From Streptomyces chumphonensis (lineage in GTDB: Bacteria > Actinomycetota > Actinomycetes > Streptomycetales > Streptomycetaceae): a stretch of 64,000 nt of DNA. The notes below the pieces were generated by a model. It saw nothing but the letters and a program-made list of their open reading frames with translations, was not told where the DNA came from and did no database searches. Both the position numbers and the translations under genes were made by a program. Where the stretch lies: positions 124,001 to 188,000 of the forward strand of contig NZ_JACXYU010000001.1 in assembly GCF_014779715.1 (NCBI RefSeq), given 5' to 3'. Below, one piece after another: positions 28,201 through 36,760 of this stretch (position 1 is the first letter of the stretch; each line of letters starts with the position of its first letter).

Positions 28201-31200
28201 AAGACCTGGTGGTCCAGGAGGACCTGGGGGGTCTGGGTGACTCCGGCCACGGTCTCGCCCATCCAGCGCGTGCCCCACTCGCCCTGGGAGAAGTCCTGGT
28301 CGCGGCCGTGCTCGCGGGTGCTGGCGAACACGACGGAGGCGAAGGCCGAGGCGGGCAGGCCGCGCGTGCGGGAGATCTCGCGCATCACCTCCACGCCGCT
28401 GAAGTAGCGGTGTTCCAGGTCCTCCCACAGCCGGCGCTGGATCCGCGTGGCCAGACCCGCGACACCGTCGCCCGGCCGCAGGTCGACCTCCAGGAGCGTC
28501 ACCGAGGTGAAGTCGCCGAGGATGTCGTCGATCCGCTCGTGCAGCGGCCAGCGGCTGAACAGCGGCACGTCGAGGGTGAAGTGGCCGGTGGCGCTCCAGG
28601 TGCCCAGCACGGTGGCGTAGGCCGCCAGCAGCAGGGCGGAGGGCGTCAGGCCACGCTCCTGGGCGCGCTCACGCAGGATGCTCCAGCGCTCGGCGTCCAG
28701 CCGCGCCCGGTGGCGTCGGCGCACCGGGACGCGGGCGGCGCCCCCTTCGGGCACCGGCAGCAGGGGGAGTTCGGGGCCGGGTGGCAGGGTGGGCACCCGC
28801 TGGAGCCAGTAGGCGCGCGACGCGGCGTGGACGGGGGTCTGCTCGATCCGTCGGGCGGCGAGCACGAAGTCGCGGAAGGAGACCTCGGGGGGCGGCGGCT
28901 GGGCGGCGGGGTCGGCGTACAGGTCCCCCCACTCCAGGAAGAACAGCCGCACGCTCGCCACGTCGAACGCCAGGAGGTCCAGACTGATGTGGATCCGGTG
29001 GCGGTCGCCGCCCAGCGCGGTGGCGCGGATGTCGAACATGGGCCAGGAGTCCAGCGGCAGGACCTGGTGGGCGAGTTCCTCGCGCACCGCCGCCAGGTGT
29101 CGCCGGACCGCATCCTCGTCCGCCCCGCTCAGGTCGTGGCACGGGATGTGGACGGCGGGCACCTCCTCGACGGGCAGGATGCGCTGGTGCCCGTCGGCGC
29201 TGACGACCGCCCGCAGCATCTCCTGACGCCGCACCAGCCGGTCGAGCGCCTCGCCCAGCCGCCGGACGTCGATGCCCTCGGCGGCCACCTCCAGGTAGAG
29301 GTGGATGGAGGAGCCGCCCAGGTCGTACGCGGTGCTGCGGCCGACGAGGTAGGCCTGCTGGATCTCGGTGAGGGGGAACGGCTCGTGGCGGCGGGCCGGG
29401 TCGGCCACCAGCTCGGGCCACGGCGTGCCGCCGCCCCGGTCGCCGGTGTCCTCGGCGATCCGTGCGGCGAGGTCGGCGACGGTGCCGCGCAGGAGGCCCG
29501 CCGTGGGCAGGGACACCGCGAAGTCGCGTTCCAGCCCGTAGCGGAGCGCGATGACGCGGAGCGACTCCAGACCCAGCGCGACCAGGGGCGTGTCGTCCCC
29601 GATGGCGTCGGCGGGCAGCCCGGTGGCCGCCGCGAGGCGGCGGCGCACCTCGGCCGCGGCGACCGGGCGGCGCAGCTCGGCCGGGAGGGAGCCGACCAGG
29701 ACGCGCAACGCTCCGCCGGCGCCGGGTGCCGCGTCACCGTCGGCGCGACGCTCCGCCGAGGGTCCGGTGGTGTGCAGCACGGTCAGCTCGCCGTCGGAGT
29801 ACGCCTGCCGGCAGCCGGTGCGGCGCATCTTGCCGCTGTCGGTGTAGGCGATCTCCTCCGGCTCGACCAGCACGACCTCGGCCTCGACCTCGTGGTCGGA
29901 GGCGACGGCGCGCCGGATGCGGTCGGCGAGGGCGGCCGGCTCCGCGAGGGCGCCGGACTCCGGTTCGGCGGCGCGGGGCACGGCCTGGACGACGACCAGG
30001 CGCTCGCCCTCCTCGTCGTCCACGGAGAAGGCGGCGACGGGCAGGGCCGCCAGCTCCGGGGCCGCCGCGCGGGCGGACGCCTCGATGTCCTGCGGGTGGA
30101 GGTTGCGGCCCCGGATGATGACGAGTTCGCGCGAACGGCCGCACAGGAAGACGCGGCCGTCGTGGGCGAAGGCGAGGTCGCCGCTGCGCAGCCAGGGGCT
30201 CGTGGAGCCCTCCAGCCGTCCGGTGAAGGTCTGCTCGGTCTCCTCCGTGCGACGCCAGTAGCCGCGGCAGACGGCGGGTCCGGCGACCCACACCTCGCCG
30301 ACCCGGCCGGACTGCGCCTCGGTGCCCGTCCCGGGGTCGACCACGAGCACCCGCGCGGAGGGCCCGGGACGCCCGCACGCGGTCAGCGTCCGCACGCGCC
30401 CCCCGTCGTCGCCCTCCGCCACCCGCACGCGGCCTCGTTCGAGTTCCGCGGCGTCGACCGTCAGCGTCCTGGGCCCGTGTTCACCGAGGACGATCTGCAT
30501 GGCCTCGGTGAGTCCGTAGGCGCAGAAGAGCGCCTCGCGCCGGAATCCCGCGGGGGCGAAGGCGTCGGCGAACCGGTCGAGGGTGCGCGGCTGGATCCGT
30601 TCGCCGCCGACCAGCGCGGTCTGCCAGGAGGAGAGGTCGTAGGAGCGGACGCGGTCCTCCCCCACCGCCTCGACGCACCGCTCGTAGGCGAAGTTCGGTC
30701 CGCCGCCGAGCACCGGGCCGGGGGTGTCGCCGATGGCGCGCAGCCACCGGCCCGGATCGTCGACGAAGTCGTCGGGCGTCATGTAGACGGCTTCGCCCCC
30801 GACGTACTGGGCCAGCAGCAGATGCCCGAGGCCCAGCGCGTGGTACACCGGCATCCAGCTGACGGCCGACCCGCCGTCGGGGAACCCGGTCAGGGTCCGG
30901 AAGTTCTCGAGCTGGGCGGTGAGCGCGGCCTGGTCGACGACCACGGCCTTGGGACGCCCGGTGGAACCGGAGGTGTACTGGAGCAGCACGGGACCGTCGG
31001 TCGGTTCGGCGCGCGGTCGCCAGTCGGTGCCGTCCTCCTCCGCGAGGGCGTCCACCTCGATCCAGCGGACGCCGTCGCCCGCCCGTCCCCACGCCTGACG
31101 CAGGGTGTGCGCGAGGTCCGCGGTGGTGAGGACGGCGCCGACCCCGGCGTCCTCGGCGATGCCCGCGATCCGGGCGGAGGCGTCCCGCGCGGCGCGCGGT

Positions 31201-31514
31201 GGCGGGCAGGGCACCGCCGTCACCCCGGCGTACAGGCAGCCGTGGAACGCGGCGAAGAAGTCGTGGCCGGGCGGCAGGACGAGCAGCGCCGGGGCCGGCC
31301 CGGATCCCGCCGGACGGTCCAGGCGCGCGGCGACGGCCCGCGCCCTGGCGTCCAGCCGGCCCCGGGAGATCGCCGACCCCCGGTCCCCGGGCCGGTGGCC
31401 CGGGGGCAGGAAGCGGTAGGCGGTGGCCTCGGGGTCGCGCCGCGCGTGGTCCAGAACGGCCCCGAGGAAGGTGGGGGCGTCGGTTCGGGGCGGCCCGGTG
31501 GTGGGGGCGGTCAT
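25296..31514 (-). CDS. NRPS D: FAAL-ACP-Cy-A(oxidase inserted)-PCP (loading plus thiazole module)
   Basis: 2072 residues. 1-590 is a fatty acyl-AMP ligase-type domain: YTSGSTGRPK, SWMPVYHALGLG and RELVIIRGRNLHPQDIE. It loads a free carboxylic acid as acyl-AMP onto the ACP (Ser651 in LGLES). Cy (710-1140) has D846-x4-D851-x2-S854. The A domain starts near 1180 with residues D,L,W,N,W,S,S,I,W, a cysteine-like code with two changes. An oxidase domain of the McbC/SagB nitroreductase fold (about 1655-1875, KYAYASAGSLYPVQ) is inserted before the A10 motif NGKVDR (1930), as in known thiazoline oxidases. PCP Ser1989 in LGATS. So the first module should give an acyl-thiazole. Sixty-seven bases separate it from panD. 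First megasynthase of the operon. Confidence 0.95.
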   Translation of the reverse strand: MTAPTTGPPRTDAPTFLGAVLDHARRDPEATAYRFLPPGHRPGDRGSAISRGRLDARARAVAARLDRPAGSGPAPALLVLPPGHDFFAAFHGCLYAGVTAVPCPPPRAARDASARIAGIAEDAGVGAVLTTADLAHTLRQAWGRAGDGVRWIEVDALAEEDGTDWRPRAEPTDGPVLLQYTSGSTGRPKAVVVDQAALTAQLENFRTLTGFPDGGSAVSWMPVYHALGLGHLLLAQYVGGEAVYMTPDDFVDDPGRWLRAIGDTPGPVLGGGPNFAYERCVEAVGEDRVRSYDLSSWQTALVGGERIQPRTLDRFADAFAPAGFRREALFCAYGLTEAMQIVLGEHGPRTLTVDAAELERGRVRVAEGDDGGRVRTLTACGRPGPSARVLVVDPGTGTEAQSGRVGEVWVAGPAVCRGYWRRTEETEQTFTGRLEGSTSPWLRSGDLAFAHDGRVFLCGRSRELVIIRGRNLHPQDIEASARAAAPELAALPVAAFSVDDEEGERLVVVQAVPRAAEPESGALAEPAALADRIRRAVASDHEVEAEVVLVEPEEIAYTDSGKMRRTGCRQAYSDGELTVLHTTGPSAERRADGDAAPGAGGALRVLVGSLPAELRRPVAAAEVRRRLAAATGLPADAIGDDTPLVALGLESLRVIALRYGLERDFAVSLPTAGLLRGTVADLAARIAEDTGDRGGGTPWPELVADPARRHEPFPLTEIQQAYLVGRSTAYDLGGSSIHLYLEVAAEGIDVRRLGEALDRLVRRQEMLRAVVSADGHQRILPVEEVPAVHIPCHDLSGADEDAVRRHLAAVREELAHQVLPLDSWPMFDIRATALGGDRHRIHISLDLLAFDVASVRLFFLEWGDLYADPAAQPPPPEVSFRDFVLAARRIEQTPVHAASRAYWLQRVPTLPPGPELPLLPVPEGGAARVPVRRRHRARLDAERWSILRERAQERGLTPSALLLAAYATVLGTWSATGHFTLDVPLFSRWPLHERIDDILGDFTSVTLLEVDLRPGDGVAGLATRIQRRLWEDLEHRYFSGVEVMREISRTRGLPASAFASVVFASTREHGRDQDFSQGEWGTRWMGETVAGVTQTPQVLLDHQVFEDDGVLSYNWDAVADRFPEGMVEEMFGAYRTLLEELADGADAWSPGGFDPLPASHRALVAEANDTAAPVPEQHLFTGIVEQAREHPDRTALIAPDRRLTFAALHDHARRLGRALRDQGARPGDLVAVHLPKSAEQVVAAVAVHLAGAAYLPVDPDLPERRRHTILERGLVRLALVPSGAAPDLPAGVVAVPVDLDEPPEEDGGPLDPVQRPTDPAYVLFTSGSTGEPKGVVQTHRATLNTLLDVRERLGVGAGDVALGLSSLSFDLSVWDVFGVLGAGGTLVLPEPSAVRDPGRWLELAAEHGVTLWNSVPALLRMLVEHLSGTPTSAPHPALKTLRAVWLSGDWIPVDLPDRIRALAPGAAVTASGGPTETAIWCVANPLGDVDPRWDSIPYGRPMRNHTLHVLDDRMLPCPVGVPGEMYIGGAGLAEGYWRDEERTAASFVTHPGSGQRLYRSGDLGRWLPDGNLEILGRDDLQVKIGGFRVELGEIEAALTRHPEVAEAAVVATGTDRHARALAACVVPAASPPDRAADRAEDGRDAYDAEELGEVVTDPVERLAFKARRAGRRTDLDGRRHRLPTADEEASRDPHARVSHRRYDERPVPSAELARLLAPLSSREDGPFPKYAYASAGSLYPVQTYLYVAEGRVDGLAGGTYYADPATRELVAIDPGARLAPDLHVEANRATFAGSAFSVLLVADHAAIDPLYGRRSRDFCLLEAGLMAQLLDTAATEGPLGLCQLGLVRSTPALRAALRLEDGRHEVLHALVGGLRPAHDRTGPGEAGTAPDPADGGPLAERLRSHLASLLPSYMVPAAITERAALPLTANGKVDRGRLASEATSAAPRPGSYVAAEGDLERTVQEVAQRTLEIDAIGVTDNFFDLGATSVRVVQVHRELCAALGRTFPLLSLFEHTTVRRLAEFLDGGGDTTGAARQGRDRARMRRAANRRAPGRRPMPPTAPTPHQEGPHA

Positions 31515-31581
31515 CCTGGCTTGCTCCTGTTCCTGCTGCGTCGACGCGACGGCACGGCCGGGGGCTGGTTCCGGCTGCGGG

Positions 31582-32016
31582 TCAGCCCGCCGCCCCGCCG
31601 TCCGCGAGGGCCGTCCCGGTCGCCGCGGCTCCGTGGGGCAGCGCGCGGGAGGGGTCGTCCCCGGTCCCGACCATCTGGTTCTTGTCGTCGACGAAGACGA
31701 TCCGGGGCTCGTGGTCGGCGAGTTCGTCCTCGGTGAGCTGCGCGTACCCGATGACGATCACCAGGTCGCCGGGCTGGACGAGCCGTGCCGCCGCTCCGTT
31801 GACGCCGATGACCCCGGAGCCGGCGGGCCCCTCGATCACGTACGTCTCCAGGCGTGCGCCGTTGTCGATGTCGACGACGTGGATGAGTTCGCCGGGCAGC
31901 AGGTCCGCCGCCCGCATCAGATCGGAGTCGATCGTCAGCGATCCCACGTAGTGCAGGTCGGCCCGGGTGACGGTGGCCCGGTGGATCTTCGACTTCAGCA
32001 TCGTCCTGAGTTTCAT
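31582..32016 (-). CDS. panD: Aspartate 1-decarboxylase PanD, inside the cluster operon
   Basis: 144 residues. PanD is made as a proenzyme that cuts itself at Gly-Ser to give a pyruvoyl group, then converts aspartate to beta-alanine. The cleavage site is visible as HYVG-SLTID (Ser26), and the N-terminus [26 protein letters not shown] is the family signature. An in-frame ATG two codons earlier (32022) is an alternative start. It is the first gene of the megasynthase operon. It may boost beta-alanine for CoA and 4'-phosphopantetheine, or supply a building block; none of the four A-domain codes reads as a beta-alanine code, so the first is more likely. The C-terminal 20 residues (after VGTGDD) are low-complexity. 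Confidence 0.94.
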   Translation of the reverse strand: MKLRTMLKSKIHRATVTRADLHYVGSLTIDSDLMRAADLLPGELIHVVDIDNGARLETYVIEGPAGSGVIGVNGAAARLVQPGDLVIVIGYAQLTEDELADHEPRIVFVDDKNQMVGTGDDPSRALPHGAAATGTALADGGAAG

Positions 32017-32022
32017 GGTCAT

Positions 32023-32406
32023 CCCCGCTGAGAGGTTGCGGTCCGGCCAGCAGCATGCGCGAGGGCCGCGAGCCGCCCCAGCCCCCTTCAGCGGGGCCGA
32101 TGGGGCACCGGTGACGGTGGCCCATCGGGCACCCCGGGAGGGGCGGGGCCGATCCCCGGGCTCCGCCTTCGCGCGCCGGTGGGCGTTCCGCGGCCTCGTG
32201 GCGCGGGGCGAGGGCCCCGGTCCGCGATCCCGGTGTTCCCGTGTGTTCCGACCCACCCCACCCGCACGCAAGGCGATGTTTCAGGCGTTACATCTTCCGT
32301 CCACCGGACATGAGTTATAACGTCCCCGCCAGTGGAATGCGGCACTCCGCACGCGCCGCGCCCACTTCCCCCATCACGTCGATCCCACACCTGAGGAGGG
32401 TGGTCG
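32023..32406. promoter_or_regulatory. Divergent control region between panD and the LuxR gene
   Basis: 384 bases with no gene. The left half is GC-rich; the right half holds the only AT-rich patch nearby. Two palindromes stand out: GATGT (32275-32279) and ACATC (32290-32294) separated by 10 bases, and GTTATAAC (32314-32321), which also contains a TATAAC -10-like hexamer reading toward the regulator. TCCG-N5-CGGA (about 32297-32309) lies between them. These are candidate binding sites for the adjacent regulator and the start points of both the biosynthetic operon and the regulator. No clear -35 was found. Confidence 0.5.
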
Positions 32407-33111
32407 ATGAAGGAACAGGTGCTCGACTGCCATGTCATGGACCTGCACATTCCCCGCCGTTCCCCGCTCCTTCTCGATGTGGCGGTACTCCACGCGGACG
32501 AGGTCGTCAGACGGGGCCTGGAAACCCTGCTGCGCCACCTGGACGACGTCGGCTCCGTCCACACCGCCGCCTCCGCCGAGCTGCTCGGCCAGACGCTCGC
32601 CCACGTCACCCCGGACATCCTGCTGCTGCCCGCGTCCCTGGAGACCCCCACGCTCCGGGAACTGACCGGGGCGGCGCGGGAGGCCGGGACCAAGGTCCTC
32701 TTACTGCTCAGCGAGCTCGACCGGTACCACGTCCGGCGGGTCAGCGGCCTGGCCGTCGACGGCTTCCTCCAGGAGTCCGGACTGAGCGCCGAGGCACTCA
32801 ACCAGGCGGTCACCGACGTCAGACGGGGCGAGATACCCGCGCCCCCGGGGCTGGTGCGGGAACTGCTGGCGGTGGTGAAGGCCGGGGAACGCCCCAGCCG
32901 CGGGCCGCAGCTCACCCCCCGGGAGGAGGAGGCGCTCGCCCTGCTGGTGCAGGGCATGAGCAACAAGCAGATCGCCCGCCGCCTCGGCATCTCCGAGCAC
33001 GGGGCCAAGCGCCACGTCTCCAACGTGCTGGCCAAACTCAACTGCCCCAACCGCACGGTGGCCGCGGTCGTCGCCGTCCAGGCGGGCATCGCGGCGGCTC
33101 CGGCGCCGTGA
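32407..33111 (+). CDS. LuxR/NarL-type regulator with non-phosphorylatable receiver; TTA codon
   Basis: 234 residues. The C-terminal helix-turn-helix (about 170-230) is a clear GerE/LuxR domain: LTPREEEALALLVQGMSNKQIARRLGISEHGAKRHVSNVLAKL. The N-terminal 120 residues resemble a receiver, but the strand that should end in the phosphorylated Asp reads PDILLLPAS with Pro75 there, and the acidic pocket is reduced to HADE. It therefore probably works without a kinase, perhaps sensing a ligand, as shown for JadR1-type atypical regulators. Codon 99 is TTA (32701-32703), so expression should need the bldA leucyl-tRNA. GAGGAGGG lies just before ATG 32407. It diverges from panD and the NRPS genes and is the best candidate pathway-specific regulator. 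Confidence 0.9.
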   Translation: MKEQVLDCHVMDLHIPRRSPLLLDVAVLHADEVVRRGLETLLRHLDDVGSVHTAASAELLGQTLAHVTPDILLLPASLETPTLRELTGAAREAGTKVLLLLSELDRYHVRRVSGLAVDGFLQESGLSAEALNQAVTDVRRGEIPAPPGLVRELLAVVKAGERPSRGPQLTPREEEALALLVQGMSNKQIARRLGISEHGAKRHVSNVLAKLNCPNRTVAAVVAVQAGIAAAPAP

Positions 33112-33231
33112 CCGTGCGGACGGGGCGGCGGCGCGGGGCACCGGGCCCGACCGGGCACCGCGTCCCGGGGACCCCGCACGGCCGCTCCGTCCGACCGTCG
33201 CCCTCGACGGCACCGGCTCCTAGGGTGTCGC

Positions 33232-33278
33232 CCCCGAGGAGCGGCCGGAACGGCTCCCGACCCGGCCGCTCCTCGGGG
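33232..33278 (+). terminator. Perfect 17-bp hairpin between regulator and flavin reductase
   Basis: Arms 33232-33248 (CCCCGAGGAGCGGCCGG) and 33262-33278 are perfect complements around a 13-base loop. It starts 121 bases after the regulator stop and ends 30 bases before the reductase ATG. It likely ends the regulator transcript, or acts as an attenuator in the leader of the reductase mRNA. Confidence 0.6.
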
Positions 33279-33308
33279 CGGCAGCCCACCGTTGCGAAAG
33301 GCGACCCC

Positions 33309-33875
33309 ATGCGGAGCACCAGGACCGACCCCTCCGGACCCTCCGACCGGGACGACGGCCGCGCGCCGCGGACCGCCGTGGACGCCTTCCGGTCCCTGAT
33401 GAGCGGCTTCCCCAGCGGCGTCGCGGTGGTGACCACCGTGGACGGGTCCGGCGCACCGCGCGGACTGACCTGCACGTCGATGTGCGGCGTGGGCCTGCAC
33501 CCGCCGAGCCTGCTGGTGTGCGTCGACAACCGCAGCGGCACGCTGCGTGCGCTGTGCGAGAGCGGAGCGTTCGCCGTGAACCTGCTGCACACCGGGGGCC
33601 GGAGCACGGCCGAGACCTTCGCCACGCGGGGACGGGACCGGTTCGCCGAGGTGGCGTGGGAGCCGACGGCACGGTACCGGGTGCCCCGGCTGACCGAGGA
33701 CGCCCACGCGACGGCCGAGTGCCGGGTGCTCCGCACCCATCCGGCAGGTGACCACACGGTCGTCATCGGGGCCGTCGAGGAGGTCCTCAGCCGGCCGGGC
33801 GCACCACTGCTGTACGGCCGGCGGCGGTTCGCCGACTGGTCCCGGCTCGCGGAGCCGACCACCGGCGAGAGGTGA
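33309..33875 (+). CDS. Flavin reductase, partner of the tryptophan halogenase
   Basis: 188 residues of the short-chain NAD(P)H:flavin reductase family (PrnF, RebF, HpaC). The core reads FRSLMSGFPSGVAVVTTVD, then GLTCTSMCGVGLHPPSLLVCVDNRSGTL, the flavin-binding strand pair, and GDHTVVIGAVEEV near the end. FAD-dependent halogenases need free FADH2, and this gene is convergent with the halogenase 85 bases away, so the pairing is natural. Start ATG 33309 follows GAAAGG; the long upstream open frame from 32241 is a shadow of the regulator. No other reductase gene is near. Confidence 0.93.
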   Translation: MRSTRTDPSGPSDRDDGRAPRTAVDAFRSLMSGFPSGVAVVTTVDGSGAPRGLTCTSMCGVGLHPPSLLVCVDNRSGTLRALCESGAFAVNLLHTGGRSTAETFATRGRDRFAEVAWEPTARYRVPRLTEDAHATAECRVLRTHPAGDHTVVIGAVEEVLSRPGAPLLYGRRRFADWSRLAEPTTGER

Positions 33876-33908
33876 CGCCCGCTTCGGCGGGAGCACCCGT
33901 ACCCGCAC

Positions 33909-33948
33909 GGGGCGGTGCCCGGAGCGCTTCCGCTCCGGGCACCGCCCC
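33909..33948. terminator. Perfect 18-bp bidirectional terminator
   Basis: Arms 33909-33926 (GGGGCGGTGCCCGGAGCG) and 33931-33948 are exact complements around CTTC. The stem lies between the converging stop codons of the flavin reductase (33875) and the halogenase (33960), so it can end both transcripts. Confidence 0.85.
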
Positions 33949-33959
33949 GCCCCCCGTGC

Positions 33960-35543
<1,584 letters not shown>

Positions 35544-35565
35544 CTACCGGGGCGACCTGGGGGAG

Positions 35566-36378
35566 TCACCCGGCGTCTCCGCCACATCGGTCGTCCTCGG
35601 CCGCCGGACCGGCGGCGAGCGTGTCGCGCGACTCCCACAGGTGGGGGAAGAAGCGGTGCCGCAGGGTGCGCTCCAGGTACCCGATCTCGGTGCCCCCGGT
35701 CCCCCGGGCGGAGCCGCCGACCATGCGGCGCACCAGCGCGACGTGCTCGGTGCGCCAGCGCAGCCACAGCTCGTCGTAGTCCATGAGCTGCTCACTGACG
35801 ACGTACAGGGGCGAGGCGGCGCCCTCGTCGGTGTACAGCTCCGCCCAGTCGTCCACGCCCGCGCGGCGGCCCGCCTCCCGGTGGGCGTCGGCGACACTGC
35901 GTCGCCCCAGGTTCCGGACGACCGCGTCGGGCAGCGCCCCGCCGCAGACCCCGCGCAGATCGCGCAGATAGCCCTCCTCCCGCAGCCCCGAGCAGAGCTC
36001 CAGCTCGCGGAACTGCGCGGACTGGAAGCCGCTCGCCTCACCGAGCAGGTTCCGGAAAGCGTGGAAGCTGTGCGGCGGCAGGTCCCGCAGGCTGCGCATC
36101 TGGACCAGGAGCGCGGTCATCACGTCGTTGATCCGGCGCATGACCGTGCAGCACTCCGGGAGCCGGTCGGCGTCCAGGAGCACGACCATCCGCCGCAGGT
36201 CGTGGGCGAGCAGCTTGAACCACAGCTCCATCGACTGGTGCACGACGATGAAGTGCAGCTCGTCCGGGTGGTCGCCGCGCGGCCGCTGGAGGTCGAGGAG
36301 GGTGGTCAACTCCAGGTAGTCGTCGTAGGTGAGCGTGCGGTCGGCGGCTTCCCGCCGCCGGCCCAGTGCCGTCACCAT
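35566..36378 (-). CDS. Tryptophan 2,3-dioxygenase
   Basis: About 270 residues, heme enzyme that opens (chloro)tryptophan to N-formyl-kynurenine. The N-terminal DELHFIVVHQSMELWFKLLAHDL is the substrate-site helix of the family. The C-terminal WRTEHVALVRRMVGGSARGTGGT contains the proximal heme His (in EHV) and the GTGGT loop that holds the Trp carboxylate, followed by FFPHLWESRD. ATG 36378 has AGGAG seven bases upstream. Co-transcribed with the halogenase, as in taromycin-type chloro-kynurenine pathways. No kynurenine formamidase is in the window, so deformylation would rely on a gene elsewhere. Named by family, not by symbol. Confidence 0.94.
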   Translation of the reverse strand: MVTALGRRREAADRTLTYDDYLELTTLLDLQRPRGDHPDELHFIVVHQSMELWFKLLAHDLRRMVVLLDADRLPECCTVMRRINDVMTALLVQMRSLRDLPPHSFHAFRNLLGEASGFQSAQFRELELCSGLREEGYLRDLRGVCGGALPDAVVRNLGRRSVADAHREAGRRAGVDDWAELYTDEGAASPLYVVSEQLMDYDELWLRWRTEHVALVRRMVGGSARGTGGTEIGYLERTLRHRFFPHLWESRDTLAAGPAAEDDRCGGDAG

Positions 36379-36760
36379 GGCGTGGCTCCTTCCGTCCTGG
36401 TTCGCGTCCCGGCTCCCGCTCCGGCGCCGTCGTGAGCACGGACCGGACCGCGGGAGGCGTCGCCGGCCGGCGGGCCGGGCGGCACCGGTGCCGTCGGCGC
36501 GCGGAGGAGGGTCGGCCGTGCGGCGTCGGGCATGCGTCTCTCCGGAGGTCGTCCGCGTCCGGCCACGGCCGGGGTGTCCGACCCTTCCCCTTCCGCGCGG
36601 CCGGGGGCAGCCCCGGTGGGAGTGGCAGACCGGACGGCTCCGACGTACCCGGTCAGGCACGCCGACCGCGTCCGGCCGCCTTCCCGGCCACGCGGTGGAG
36701 CCCGGCGCCTCCCGCGATCGGGACGCACCGGGCTCCACCGGACGTGGACGCCGGCCCGTG
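36379..36760. other. Gene-free gap between the class-V enzyme and the dioxygenase
   Basis: 382 bases of GC-rich DNA. No convincing codon pattern of its own; frames that stay open are Arg/Gly/Pro-rich. The right end holds the hairpin listed separately. The promoter of the dioxygenase-halogenase unit should lie in the left part (36379-36690), but I see no clear -35/-10 pair. Confidence 0.5.
36693..36740 (-). terminator. Two-tier hairpin after the class-V PLP gene
   Basis: Outer arms 36693-36705 and 36728-36740 are perfect complements over 13 pairs; inside the loop a second stem TCCCG (36710-36714) / CGGGA (36719-36723) forms. It begins 21 bases beyond the stop of the leftward class-V gene and so likely ends that transcript. 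Confidence 0.7.

Noticed and set aside
25300..28428. Upstream extension of the megasynthase C frame by 1043 codons
   Set aside because: This part is an out-of-frame reading of D. ATG 25299 overlaps the D stop as ATGA and starts directly before the KS domain.
17917..31736. Two very long plus-strand frames (2462 and 2147 codons) opposite megasynthases C and D
   Set aside because: Same antisense effect; no recognisable domain, and third-position GC pattern follows the minus-strand genes.
31582..32016. beta-Alanine as a direct building block of an A domain
   Set aside because: None of the four A-domain specificity sets resembles the beta-alanine code, which normally starts with V,D rather than D.
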